From Mycoavidus sp. B2-EB (GTDB taxonomy: Bacteria; Pseudomonadota; Gammaproteobacteria; Burkholderiales; Burkholderiaceae): a stretch of DNA of 64,000 nucleotides. The position numbers and the translations under genes are program-made. The notes under the pieces were generated by a model, which did not search any database, was not told where the DNA came from, and was given only the letters and a program-made list of their open reading frames with translations. The stretch spans positions 1-64,000 of the forward strand of contig NZ_AP021872.1 of NCBI RefSeq assembly GCF_014218255.1, given 5' to 3'. Positions 30,686-39,052 of the stretch are shown here, piece after piece. Every line of letters starts with the position of its first letter. The first letter of the stretch is position 1.

Positions 30686-33600
30686 ATGCTGACATCTCTC
30701 GCATTATCTCAAGCGCCATTGCGGGCCGCCATTATCGCTGCCTACCGGCGCCCAGAATCAGATTCCATTGTCCCGCTGATCGATGCCGCCCGTTTAACGG
30801 CTGAGCAAAGCGTTGCCGCACGCATGCTTGCGAATGAGTTAGTTAAAGCGCTGCGCGCTAAACCAGCAAGCCGCGGGATTAAAGAGTTACTTCACGAATT
30901 CTCTTTATCGAGCCAAGAAGGGGTGGCGCTAATGTGCTTGGCGGAGGCGCTTTTGCGTATTCCAGATAGCGCCGTACGCGATGCCTTGATTCGAGATAAG
31001 CTCTGCTATGGCGACTGGAAATCACATATCGGCCAAAAATCCTCGTTATTTGTGAACGCAGCCGCGTGGAGCTTAATGGTAAGCGGCAAATTATTGACCA
31101 GCCATAGCGAGACAGGTTTGTTTGCGGCGCTTTCTCGGCTGATTGGTAAAGGTTGCGAGCCATTGGTGCGCAAAGGGGTGGGGCTCGCGATGCAGCTCAT
31201 GGGGGAGCAGTTTGTTTGTGGAGAAACAATCGCTCAAGCGCTCACGAATAGCCGCAAACTTGAGGCCCGAAATTTTCGTTATTCATATGACATGCTGGGT
31301 GAGGCAGCGCTGACAAGTGAAGATGCGCATCATTATTTTTTGGCGTATAAGCAAGCGATTCATGCCATTGGCAAAGTAGCGGGCACGCGTGATATTTATG
31401 ATAAAGCCGGTATTTCAGTCAAATTGTCGGCGCTGCATCCGCGTTATGCCCGGGCGCAGAAAGAGCGTGTTATGGCAGAGCTTTTGCCACGCTTACAGGC
31501 GCTAGCAACGCTCGCTCGTTATTACGATATTGGTTTAAACATTGATGCCGAAGAAGCAGACCGCCTTGAGCTATCGTTAGATTTATTAGAGGCATTATGT
31601 TTCGATCCGGCGCTAGCCGGTTGGAATGGCATCGGCTTCGTGATACAGGCGTACCAGAAACGTTGCCCGTTTGTGGTTGATTATCTAATCGATTTAGCTT
31701 TGCGCAGCCAACGCCGGTTGATGGTGCGGCTGGTTAAAGGTGCGTATTGGGACAGTGAAATTAAGCGCGCGCAAATGGATGGATTAAATGAATACCCCGT
31801 CTATACGCGCAAAATTTACACGGATATTTCTTACCTAGCTTGTGCAAAAAAAATGCTCGCTGCGCCCACGGCGATCTACCCCCAATTTGCTACACACAAC
31901 GCCTATACGGTGGCGGCTATTTATCATTTGGCGGGTCCCAATTACTATGCAGGCCAATATGAGTTTCAATGCTTGCATGGAATGGGTGAGCCGCTTTACG
32001 AAGCGCTGTATAAGCACTGCGACATCAAACGTCCATGTCGGATTTATGCGCCAGTAGGCACTCATGAAAGGTTATTAGCCTATTTGGTTAGGCGTTTGCT
32101 TGAAAATGGCGCGAATACTTCGTTTGTGAATCGTATTGCAGATGCGGCAGTGACGCTCGATGAGCTCATTGCGGATCCGATTGAGGAGGCTTTAAAAGTG
32201 GAGCCGCTGGGAGCGCCTCATCCGAAGATTGTTTTGCCACGCGCGCTATATGGGGCTGAGCGGGTGAATTCGAGTGGGTTGGATTTATCGGACGAAGACC
32301 AGCTGGCTCAGCTATCCTCTATTTTGCACGCTGGTGCACATCTGAAATGGCAGGCTGCGCCGATCCTAGGTCTGGATGTAGACCCAGATAAACATAGCTT
32401 AGTACGCAATAGTGTTAATCCGGCGCATGAAAGTGACATTGTTGGCACATTGATTGAGGCGAGTGACGCAGAAGTTCAGGCCGCGCTGGAGATGGCTTCT
32501 ATAGCGGCGCCCGCTTGGCGCATGACGCCGCCGTTAACGCGTGCAACCTATCTGATGCGCGCGGCGGATCTGCTTGAAGCGCAAAGATATACGTTGATGA
32601 GTTTGTTGGTGCGTGAAGCGGGTAAATCGCTGGCGAGTGCAGTGTCTGAAATACGTGAAGCCGTTGATTTCTTGCGCTATTACGCGGCGCAAATCCACCT
32701 CGAATTTTCCAACGACACGCATCACCCGTTGGGTCCCATTGTCTGTATTAGCCCATGGAATTTCCCGCTAGCCATTTTTATTGGGCAAATCTCCGCTGCT
32801 TTAGCGGCGGGCAATCCAGTGTTGGCTAAGCCGGCTGAACAAACGCCACTCATTGCGGCACAGGCGGTTCGAATTCTGCACGAAGCAGGGGTACCGATTG
32901 GCGTTGTGCAGTTATTGCCAGGCGCAGGCGAGACGGTGGGGGCTGCCTTAGTTGCCGATGAGCGCGTTGGCGGTGTAATGTTTACGGGTTCAACCGAGGT
33001 CGCGCGACTGATTGCGAGAGCGCTGGCTAAGCGGCTCGGTGCGGATGGCAAACCGATTCCGTTAATTGCCGAAACGGGCGGTCAAAATGCAATGATTGTG
33101 GATTCATCTGCGCTCGCTGAACAAGTGGTGTCTGATGTTCTCGTCTCCGCGTTCGATTCAGCGGGCCAGCGCTGCTCAGCGCTCCGGGTGTTATGCTTGC
33201 AAGAGGAGGTTGCGGAGCGCATTTTGACTATGCTCAAAGGGGCGATGCAAGAATTGGTGATCGGCGCTCCAAGTGACTTGGCGACGGATGTTGGCCCCGT
33301 GATCGATGCAGCCGCCAAATCCGCGATTGAAAAACATATCGATAGAATGCGTACCAAAGGGTGTAAAGTATTTCAGCCTTTGTTAGTTGACGCATCGAAC
33401 ACGCAGCAACTTGCGAATGGCACCTTTGTGTTGCCAACGCTGATTGAAATTGAATCAATCAACGCATTAACGCATGAAGTATTTGGACCCGTGTTGCATG
33501 TTGTCCGCTATCGCCGCCCAGCACTGGCTACCCTGCTTGACGAGATTAATTGCACGGGCTATGGCCTAACGCTTGGTCTGCATACGCGGATAGATGAAAC

Positions 33601-34408
33601 CATTGCTTATGTCAGCGCGCACGCGCGGGTGGGCAATCTTTATATTAACCGTAACATGGTCGGGGCGGTGGTAGGCGTACAGCCATTTGGTGGCGAGGGT
33701 TTGTCGGGGACGGGGCCCAAGGCAGGTGGGGCGCTGTATTTATTGCGCTTGCTAGCGCAAGCGCCACCACCGGCATTCGCTCAGTTGACCATGCAACACG
33801 TGCCACTGGATCCAGAGCTCGTTGAGATGGACCTGACGCGTGCTGCGGTGGAGAGATTAAATGCATACCGCACTTGGCTCATCGCACAAAATGATACGCT
33901 AACGGCGATGCGGTGTGAGCGTTATGCAGAGCAAATTATAGTGGGCAAAGTCTTCGAACTGTCTGGCCCGACCGGCGAAGAAAACCTGTATGCGCTCAAA
34001 TGCCGCGGCATCGTAAGGTGTGAGGCGGCTACGCTGTGCGGTGCGCGAGCACAACTGGCCGCGGTACTGGCAACGGGCAATCAAGCGTTATTTGCAGCAC
34101 ATAACCGTGCTAACCTTGAATGGATTCAGCGGCTCCCTGAAAGCCTGAAGAGCCAGATCAGCATAGAGCGTTGTGTTACAGATTCTTTTGACGCGGTATT
34201 ATTTGAGGGGGAGCGAGCTGCGCTGCAAACGCTGATTCAGAATATGGCGGAACGAACTGGTCCGCTGATTAGCGTACAAAGCGTTGCGCTCGACGCACTG
34301 GCTGCCAATCAAGAAGATTACCGACTAGAAAGGCTTTTGATTGAAGTTGCGATTAGTCAAAATACCGCGGCAGCGGGAGGTAATGCGAGTTTAATGACGA
34401 TTACATAG
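30686..34408 (+). CDS. putA: Bifunctional proline dehydrogenase / P5C dehydrogenase
   Basis: PutA oxidises proline to glutamate in two steps, feeding electrons to quinone and NAD+. The 1240-residue protein has the N-terminal FAD barrel (with GAYWDSEIKRAQMDGLNEYP) and the aldehyde dehydrogenase half with catalytic Glu in ETGGQN near 796 and Cys in SAGQRCSALRVL near 825. The C-terminal conserved fold follows. There is no ribbon-helix-helix domain at the N terminus, so it is the non-repressor form, not the trifunctional E. coli type. A solute-binding protein gene follows on the same strand after 94 bp. Confidence 0.95.
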   Translation: MLTSLALSQAPLRAAIIAAYRRPESDSIVPLIDAARLTAEQSVAARMLANELVKALRAKPASRGIKELLHEFSLSSQEGVALMCLAEALLRIPDSAVRDALIRDKLCYGDWKSHIGQKSSLFVNAAAWSLMVSGKLLTSHSETGLFAALSRLIGKGCEPLVRKGVGLAMQLMGEQFVCGETIAQALTNSRKLEARNFRYSYDMLGEAALTSEDAHHYFLAYKQAIHAIGKVAGTRDIYDKAGISVKLSALHPRYARAQKERVMAELLPRLQALATLARYYDIGLNIDAEEADRLELSLDLLEALCFDPALAGWNGIGFVIQAYQKRCPFVVDYLIDLALRSQRRLMVRLVKGAYWDSEIKRAQMDGLNEYPVYTRKIYTDISYLACAKKMLAAPTAIYPQFATHNAYTVAAIYHLAGPNYYAGQYEFQCLHGMGEPLYEALYKHCDIKRPCRIYAPVGTHERLLAYLVRRLLENGANTSFVNRIADAAVTLDELIADPIEEALKVEPLGAPHPKIVLPRALYGAERVNSSGLDLSDEDQLAQLSSILHAGAHLKWQAAPILGLDVDPDKHSLVRNSVNPAHESDIVGTLIEASDAEVQAALEMASIAAPAWRMTPPLTRATYLMRAADLLEAQRYTLMSLLVREAGKSLASAVSEIREAVDFLRYYAAQIHLEFSNDTHHPLGPIVCISPWNFPLAIFIGQISAALAAGNPVLAKPAEQTPLIAAQAVRILHEAGVPIGVVQLLPGAGETVGAALVADERVGGVMFTGSTEVARLIARALAKRLGADGKPIPLIAETGGQNAMIVDSSALAEQVVSDVLVSAFDSAGQRCSALRVLCLQEEVAERILTMLKGAMQELVIGAPSDLATDVGPVIDAAAKSAIEKHIDRMRTKGCKVFQPLLVDASNTQQLANGTFVLPTLIEIESINALTHEVFGPVLHVVRYRRPALATLLDEINCTGYGLTLGLHTRIDETIAYVSAHARVGNLYINRNMVGAVVGVQPFGGEGLSGTGPKAGGALYLLRLLAQAPPPAFAQLTMQHVPLDPELVEMDLTRAAVERLNAYRTWLIAQNDTLTAMRCERYAEQIIVGKVFELSGPTGEENLYALKCRGIVRCEAATLCGARAQLAAVLATGNQALFAAHNRANLEWIQRLPESLKSQISIERCVTDSFDAVLFEGERAALQTLIQNMAERTGPLISVQSVALDALAANQEDYRLERLLIEVAISQNTAAAGGNASLMTIT

Positions 34409-34501
34409 CTGACTAACTAAATTAAAGCAGCAGTATTGGAACTGATTTGATAGCTAGATTAGTTCATACCGATTTGACCAATCAGCAAATAGGAGAAATG
34501 A

Positions 34502-35647
34502 ATGCAACCAATGATTAAGCAACTCGCACGCATTATGTTGGCAGGGGGAGCCATGTACGCGAGCATGACGGTTTTTGCTCAGCCTGTCGAAGACATCAAA
34601 ATTGGGTGTGCTGCTCCGATGACGGGGCCGCAAGCTCATTACGGCAAAGATTTTCAGAATGGAGTTCTGCTGGCGGTAGAAGATTTCAATGCAACGAAAC
34701 CGACCATCGGCGGCAAATCGATTCGGATCGTGCTAAATACAGAAGATGATCAAGCTGACCCCCGCACGGCCACTACCGTTGCGCAAAAACTTGTCGATCA
34801 AGGCATTAAAGGAATGTTGGGCCATTTCAATTCAGGCACGACGATTCCCGCATCTCGGATTTATGCCAATGCAGGCATTCCACAAATTGCTATGGCCACG
34901 GCCCCTGAATATACGCAACAAGGCTTTAAAACGACGTTTCGCATGATGACTTCGGATACTCAGCAAGGGGCGGTGATTGGGGCTTTCGCAGTTAAGAATC
35001 TGGGCTTTAAACGGGTGGCCATCGTTGATGATCGCACGGCCTATGGTCAAGGCTTAGCCGATCAATTTGAGAAAGCGGCTAAAGCGGCTGGTGCAAAAAT
35101 CGTTGGCCGTGAATACAGCAACGATAAGGCCGTTGATTTTAAAGGGGTTCTAACCAAACTCAAACGCGTCAATCCACAGGCCATTTTCTATGGTGGGGCT
35201 GATGCACAAGCTGCGCCAATCGTTAAACAAATGCAAACGCTTGATATGAAAACTGTATTGATGGCGGGTGAAATGGTGAAATCAGACACATTTCTAAAGC
35301 TTGCTGGCAAAGCAGCCGAAGGCACGGTGGTTTCATTGGCAGGACGGCCACTGAATGAAATGCCGGGTGGCAAAGAGTATGCCGCTAAATATAAAAATCG
35401 CTTTAAAGAAAATGCGCAAACCTATTCGCCTTATGCTTATGATGGCGCGATGGCAATGTTTACCGCAATGCAAAAAGCCGACTCAACGGATCCAGTTAAA
35501 TACCTGCCTTTTTTGGCTAACATTGATATGCAGTCAGTCACGATGAAAAAGCTTGCTTATGACGCGCGAGGGGATTTGAGACAAGGTGATATTACGGTTT
35601 ATAAAGTCGAAAATGAACAATGGAAAGTGTTATCTGACGCTAAATAA
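34502..35647 (+). CDS. Branched-chain amino acid-type ABC transporter substrate-binding protein (LivK family)
   Basis: This 381-residue protein has a signal peptide (positive start, hydrophobic to about residue 24, then A-Q-P) and a type 1 periplasmic-binding fold. The start of the mature part, EDIKIGCAAPMTGPQAHYGK, is typical of LivJ/LivK proteins, as are GHFNSGTTIPASRIYANAGI and RVAIVDDRTAYGQGL. No cognate permease or ATPase genes are adjacent. Its place after putA suggests amino-acid uptake, perhaps proline-related, which is inference. GGAG precedes the ATG, and a strong terminator follows. Confidence 0.9.
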   Translation: MQPMIKQLARIMLAGGAMYASMTVFAQPVEDIKIGCAAPMTGPQAHYGKDFQNGVLLAVEDFNATKPTIGGKSIRIVLNTEDDQADPRTATTVAQKLVDQGIKGMLGHFNSGTTIPASRIYANAGIPQIAMATAPEYTQQGFKTTFRMMTSDTQQGAVIGAFAVKNLGFKRVAIVDDRTAYGQGLADQFEKAAKAAGAKIVGREYSNDKAVDFKGVLTKLKRVNPQAIFYGGADAQAAPIVKQMQTLDMKTVLMAGEMVKSDTFLKLAGKAAEGTVVSLAGRPLNEMPGGKEYAAKYKNRFKENAQTYSPYAYDGAMAMFTAMQKADSTDPVKYLPFLANIDMQSVTMKKLAYDARGDLRQGDITVYKVENEQWKVLSDAK

Positions 35648-35649
35648 AT

Positions 35650-35698
35650 CTTCAGCCCCTTGCCCGGAAATAAATGGGTAAGGGGCTGAAGTATTTTT
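35650..35698 (+). terminator. Strong intrinsic terminator of the livK-like gene
   Basis: A 16-bp stem (35650-35665 with 35676-35691, one G-U pair) has a 10-base loop and is followed by TATTTTT. Confidence 0.9.
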
Positions 35699-35700
35699 CA

Positions 35701-35770
35701 AAATAAGCAGGATCGAGCGCTTGTAAGAAACGGCGCAACGTATCATTACTTGTCATGTGGCAAATAGCGT
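35701..35770 (-). pseudogene. Transposase fragment, copy 1 (ISAs1-like)
   Basis: Minus-strand translation gives TSNDTLRRFLQALDPAYFEKY, matching the conserved N-terminal part (DTxxRxxxxLDPxxF) of ISAs1-type/H-repeat transposases. Compared with the copy at 37811-37891, about 11 bases are missing just upstream, breaking the frame. No inverted repeats or other transposase parts are attached. It lies directly after a terminator. Confidence 0.6.
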
Positions 35771-35870
35771 ATGAGTTGATCAAGCTTGGTCTTCCCAAAT
35801 AGCTCTATATCGTGCCAACCTTTGCACCCAGCTATCATCGTGCAAAATACGAACAGTACAGTGGAAAAAC

Positions 35871-35919
35871 GCTATTTGCTTTTTGTATATTTCGATTTCT
35901 TCATCGCACGATCTCCTTT
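35871..35919 (-). pseudogene. IS3-family OrfA 5' stub
   Basis: On the minus strand an AAAGGAG ribosome site precedes an ATG (35904-35902) reading MKKSKYTKSK then a stop. MKKSKYT is the usual opening of IS3-family (IS407-like) OrfA proteins. A one-base change appears to have broken the frame. The segment is tiny, so the call is tentative. Confidence 0.4.
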
Positions 35920-36034
35920 TACATTGCAAAATTGCACCAGTTTTTTCTATTTTTTAATGTCTAGTTTTTGGAGGGCAAATCCAAGCTTACGCCTCATTTC
36001 TTTCATATGTTGACTAGCACAAAAACTATAACGA

Positions 36035-36078
36035 CATATTTTCAGACAAAATATGGGAGAATCAGCATATTTTCAGAC
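36035..36078. promoter_or_regulatory. Candidate operator of the AbiEi-Fic gene
   Basis: CATATTTTCAGAC occurs at 36035-36047 and again at 36066-36078, start-to-start distance 31 bp (three helical turns). The first copy is also half of a perfect inverted repeat, CATATTTT-N5-AAAATATG (36035-36055). The elements end 25 bp before the ATG at 36104. Confidence 0.55.
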
Positions 36079-36103
36079 TGTGTGTAACACGAGAGGTTCT
36101 TGA

Positions 36104-37603
36104 ATGCACAAATCGGACATCGATACTGCGGAAGTGCTGTTCACGGGTGGCAAGTCCGAAGCGCAAGCACGAAAGCTGGTTCGTGCTGCCGCTTCTGGTG
36201 AAGTGCGACGCATCTATGCTGGCGTTTTTACGGCCAATTGCAATAGTCCCCTTGAGGCAGTGGTTTTACGCAACTGGGCAGCCATTGTTGGGTATTTGCT
36301 GCCTAACGCGGTACTTGCTTTCAGGTCTGCTCTGGAACACCGTCCGGTGGAGGGCGTATTGCACGTTAGCCGCATTGGTCAACGCCGACGAACACTTGAA
36401 TTGCCAGGATTAACCGTTCATGTCTATCCAGGCGCGTCTCCTATCTCGGCGCTGCCTCCAGTCGATAATCCGTACCGTGGCCTATTTTTGCCGAGCGAGG
36501 AAAGGGGGATACTGGAAAATTTATCGACTCGCCGTGGCAGCAAACACTTAGTCTTATCGCAACAGGCGCTCGAAGAAAGACTTGAAAAGATTCTGACCAT
36601 TCGCGGTGAGTTCAAACTCAACGAGTTGCGAGATAGAGCGAAGGCCGTGGCCGACCAGCTTGGAATGTATAAAGAGATGTCTCGTTTAGAGAGCATCATC
36701 GGCGCTATGCTTGGCACCCATAAGCAGAAAAAACTTAAGAGCCAGCTGGCTTTGGCGCGAGCGGCCGGTATGCCATACGACCCAGACCGTATCGATCTCT
36801 TTGAGGCGTTACATGCACAGCTGAACACGGCAGTGTTCGCGCCCATCCCGGATCCTGCGCCGTTGGGCATCGCAATGGAGAACTTTGCTTTTTTCGAAGC
36901 TTATTTTTCGAACTACATTGAAGGAACCACGTTCGAGGTTGAGGAGGCGGAGAAGATTGTCTTCGAAGGTACCATTATTTTGAACCGCTCGGAGGACTCG
37001 CACGACATCTTGGGCACTTTCCACGCCGCGACATCACCGCCGTGGCGGAATCAATCACCGCAGACGGAAGATGATTTTCTCAGCTGGCTCAAGAACGTGA
37101 ATGCGCTTGTCATGCAAGCTCGGCCAGACAAGGAACCGGGCCGGTGGAAGGCGCAAGCCAACCAAGCGGGTAATACGCTTTTCGTGTTGCCCGAACTGGT
37201 ACGGGGCACGTTGCGAGAGGGATTTGTACGGATTAAGGCGCTCACCGACCCAGTAGCCCGTGCACTGATGACGATGTTCGTCATAACCGAGGTACATCCC
37301 TTTAGAGATGGTAACGGCCGCACAGCTCGACTGGCAATGAACTGCATGCTCTGCGAAGCCAAGCTGTGTCGCATCATGATACCGACAGTGTATCGGGAAG
37401 ATTACCTGTTACCGTTAAAACGGTTGACGAACGAAAAAGATGCGCAGCCATTCATCCGGACGATGACACGCATCCATAACTGGACTGCGCAATTTAATTA
37501 TGCGCAGGACCGCCAGTTAGTCCGCGAACAGCTTGCACGCTGTAACGCGTTCCATGAGAATTTAAGGGACTATAGACTGATTTTTCCAAGTGACATGCCG
37601 TAG
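36104..37603 (+). CDS. Fusion of an AbiEi-like N-terminal region and a Fic domain
   Basis: In this 499-residue protein, residues about 1-130 resemble the winged-helix and following domain of AbiEi-type antitoxins (ARKLVRAAASGEVRRIYAGV, then an LRNWAAIVGYLLPNAVLAFRS-like stretch). Residues about 190-450 form a Fic module with inhibitory motif SNYIEG at 269-274 and active site HPFRDGNGRTAR at 398-409. Both motifs are complete, so it should be a self-inhibited (class II) AMPylase with a DNA-binding front end. It stands alone with a repeat-type operator upstream and transposase fragments on both sides, so it is probably cargo. Confidence 0.82.
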   Translation: MHKSDIDTAEVLFTGGKSEAQARKLVRAAASGEVRRIYAGVFTANCNSPLEAVVLRNWAAIVGYLLPNAVLAFRSALEHRPVEGVLHVSRIGQRRRTLELPGLTVHVYPGASPISALPPVDNPYRGLFLPSEERGILENLSTRRGSKHLVLSQQALEERLEKILTIRGEFKLNELRDRAKAVADQLGMYKEMSRLESIIGAMLGTHKQKKLKSQLALARAAGMPYDPDRIDLFEALHAQLNTAVFAPIPDPAPLGIAMENFAFFEAYFSNYIEGTTFEVEEAEKIVFEGTIILNRSEDSHDILGTFHAATSPPWRNQSPQTEDDFLSWLKNVNALVMQARPDKEPGRWKAQANQAGNTLFVLPELVRGTLREGFVRIKALTDPVARALMTMFVITEVHPFRDGNGRTARLAMNCMLCEAKLCRIMIPTVYREDYLLPLKRLTNEKDAQPFIRTMTRIHNWTAQFNYAQDRQLVREQLARCNAFHENLRDYRLIFPSDMP

Positions 37604-37639
37604 TGTATGTTGCCCATCTACACTCTTTAGTAGTTTACG

Positions 37640-37891
37640 TGTAACAAGCAGGGTAGCCCCATTTAAATTTGAGCATTTAAGACCTCGTGAAGGCAGTTTG
37701 GATCCCATCCAGCCATTTTTCTCATTTGCTTCGAAACTCGCGCGAGGTCTGCGTTGTTTAATGATATTGAACAAAATTAAGAGCGGTTTTCTTAACGATG
37801 GCAATATTTAAAATGAGCAGGATCGAGCGCTCGTAAAAAACGGCGCAACGTATCATCACTCGGTACCCCAGATTCATACGGCAAATAGCGT
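37640..37891 (-). pseudogene. Transposase fragment, copy 2, with possible C-terminal piece
   Basis: Minus-strand 37891-37811 reads RYLPYESGVPSDDTLRRFLR followed by ALDPAHF, the same N-terminal transposase segment as copy 1 and better preserved. Immediately beyond, after a frame change, 37804-37690 reads LFNIIKQRRPRASFEANEKN followed by GW, which resembles the C-terminal end of ISAs1-type transposases. The middle of the protein, including the DDE residues, is missing. It looks like an internally deleted IS relic. Confidence 0.55.
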
Positions 37892-38028
37892 CTATTGAGA
37901 CATTACCTGTTTTAGAAAAATTGAAGAATTTGGATTTATCTAAATCTAATTTGGATAGTAATAATGTTCAAATGATAGTCTGCATAACCCTAGTACCCTC
38001 AGCGCTAAATCTTGTATATGAGAGTTGA
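37891..38028 (+). pseudogene. Possible leucine-rich-repeat protein fragment
   Basis: The plus frame ending at the TGA 38026-38028 reads TLPVLEKLKNLDLSKSNLDS, which has the spacing of a leucine-rich repeat (LxxLxxLxLxxxxL). It has no start codon of its own, begins where the transposase fragment ends, and is AT-rich. LRR proteins are common effectors in host-associated bacteria. The evidence is one repeat long. Confidence 0.3.
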
Positions 38029-38103
38029 ATTAAGGTGGTGAAGAGGTTATGCAGAGTACCCTTAATTATTACTAGTCTTGTTTTTAAAAAGACTAAGTGT
38101 AAG

Positions 38104-39003
38104 TCAACGCCGAGTCACGGGGAATGTGAGGCTCTTAATTTTTCCCGAAGCCAACCCAGTACCCGCTAATATAATGGCGCACCCTACCATCATAAATACG
38201 GTTATCTGCTCTCCCAGAAAGCATACACCCCATAATGTGCCAAAAATAGGAACTAAGAAGGCGACTGACATTGCATACGATGCGCCAGCATGGGCGACAA
38301 GTCGAAAATAGAGTAAGTACGCTATCCCGCTACACAAGATACCGAGCGCGCTAACGGCATACCATGTGCTGGCGGCAATCGGCTGCTGTGGCCAGTAAAA
38401 CCATGCGAGCGGCAAGAGCGTGAGCGCGGCAAAAAATTGACTACTAAAAGCAACTAAATTGGGCGCTACCGCGGCGAGGCGATGTTTAGAATAATTTGTC
38501 GCAAAGGCATAGAGTAAAGTTGCGCTTAGCACGGCCCCAATTGCAAGCGAGGGTGAGACACCGTGTTCGGTTGCCATTTCTGCTTCGCTCATTCTGCCGA
38601 CGACCAAGATAATCACACCGATGAGACCGCCTGCTAGGCCTAGTATCTGGATTCTGGTCAGTGGTACACGTAGCCATACATAAGCAATGAATGCTCCCCA
38701 GAGGGGGGTAGTCGCATTTAAAATTGAATCAAATCCTGCATCAAGGGCAAGCGTTGAATAGGTGAATAAGCAAAATGGCAGAGCAGAGTTTGTCAGGCCT
38801 AAAATTAGCAGCGGTCCTATAAACTGGCGTAGCTGTGCGCGCGCAGAAGCGGTGCGCAGTACCGGCAGTAAGACCAGCGAGCCAATACTCACGCGCAATG
38901 CAGCCAAAACAATTGGGCCAAACTCAGGCGTGCCAATGCGCATGAAGAGAAACGATGCGCCCCAAATCGCGGCCAAAATAATTAATTCGATGAGGTTCAT
39001 CAT
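38104..39003 (-). CDS. EamA/DMT-family exporter
   Basis: This inner-membrane protein of about 299 residues has ten hydrophobic segments in two EamA repeats. The first begins LIELIILAAIWGASFLFMRI; the second has FALLGAVLSATLLYAFATN-like helices. DMT/EamA exporters move amino acids and small metabolites out of cells; the substrate is not predictable. The ATG at 39003 or 39000 is preferred over a TTG at 39015. It runs leftwards, 50 bp after the SBF-like transporter gene. Confidence 0.85.
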   Translation of the reverse strand: MMNLIELIILAAIWGASFLFMRIGTPEFGPIVLAALRVSIGSLVLLPVLRTASARAQLRQFIGPLLILGLTNSALPFCLFTYSTLALDAGFDSILNATTPLWGAFIAYVWLRVPLTRIQILGLAGGLIGVIILVVGRMSEAEMATEHGVSPSLAIGAVLSATLLYAFATNYSKHRLAAVAPNLVAFSSQFFAALTLLPLAWFYWPQQPIAASTWYAVSALGILCSGIAYLLYFRLVAHAGASYAMSVAFLVPIFGTLWGVCFLGEQITVFMMVGCAIILAGTGLASGKIKSLTFPVTRR

Positions 39004-39052
39004 AGTATTAGGCAAGGTGGATTTTATTGTGCGGGATTCTAACGTGAGGGGG

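Noticed and set aside
37562-37804. 80-codon minus-strand frame as an intact gene
   Set aside because: It starts with TTG, overlaps the end of the AbiEi-Fic gene, and part of it resembles a transposase C terminus, so it is counted as IS debris.
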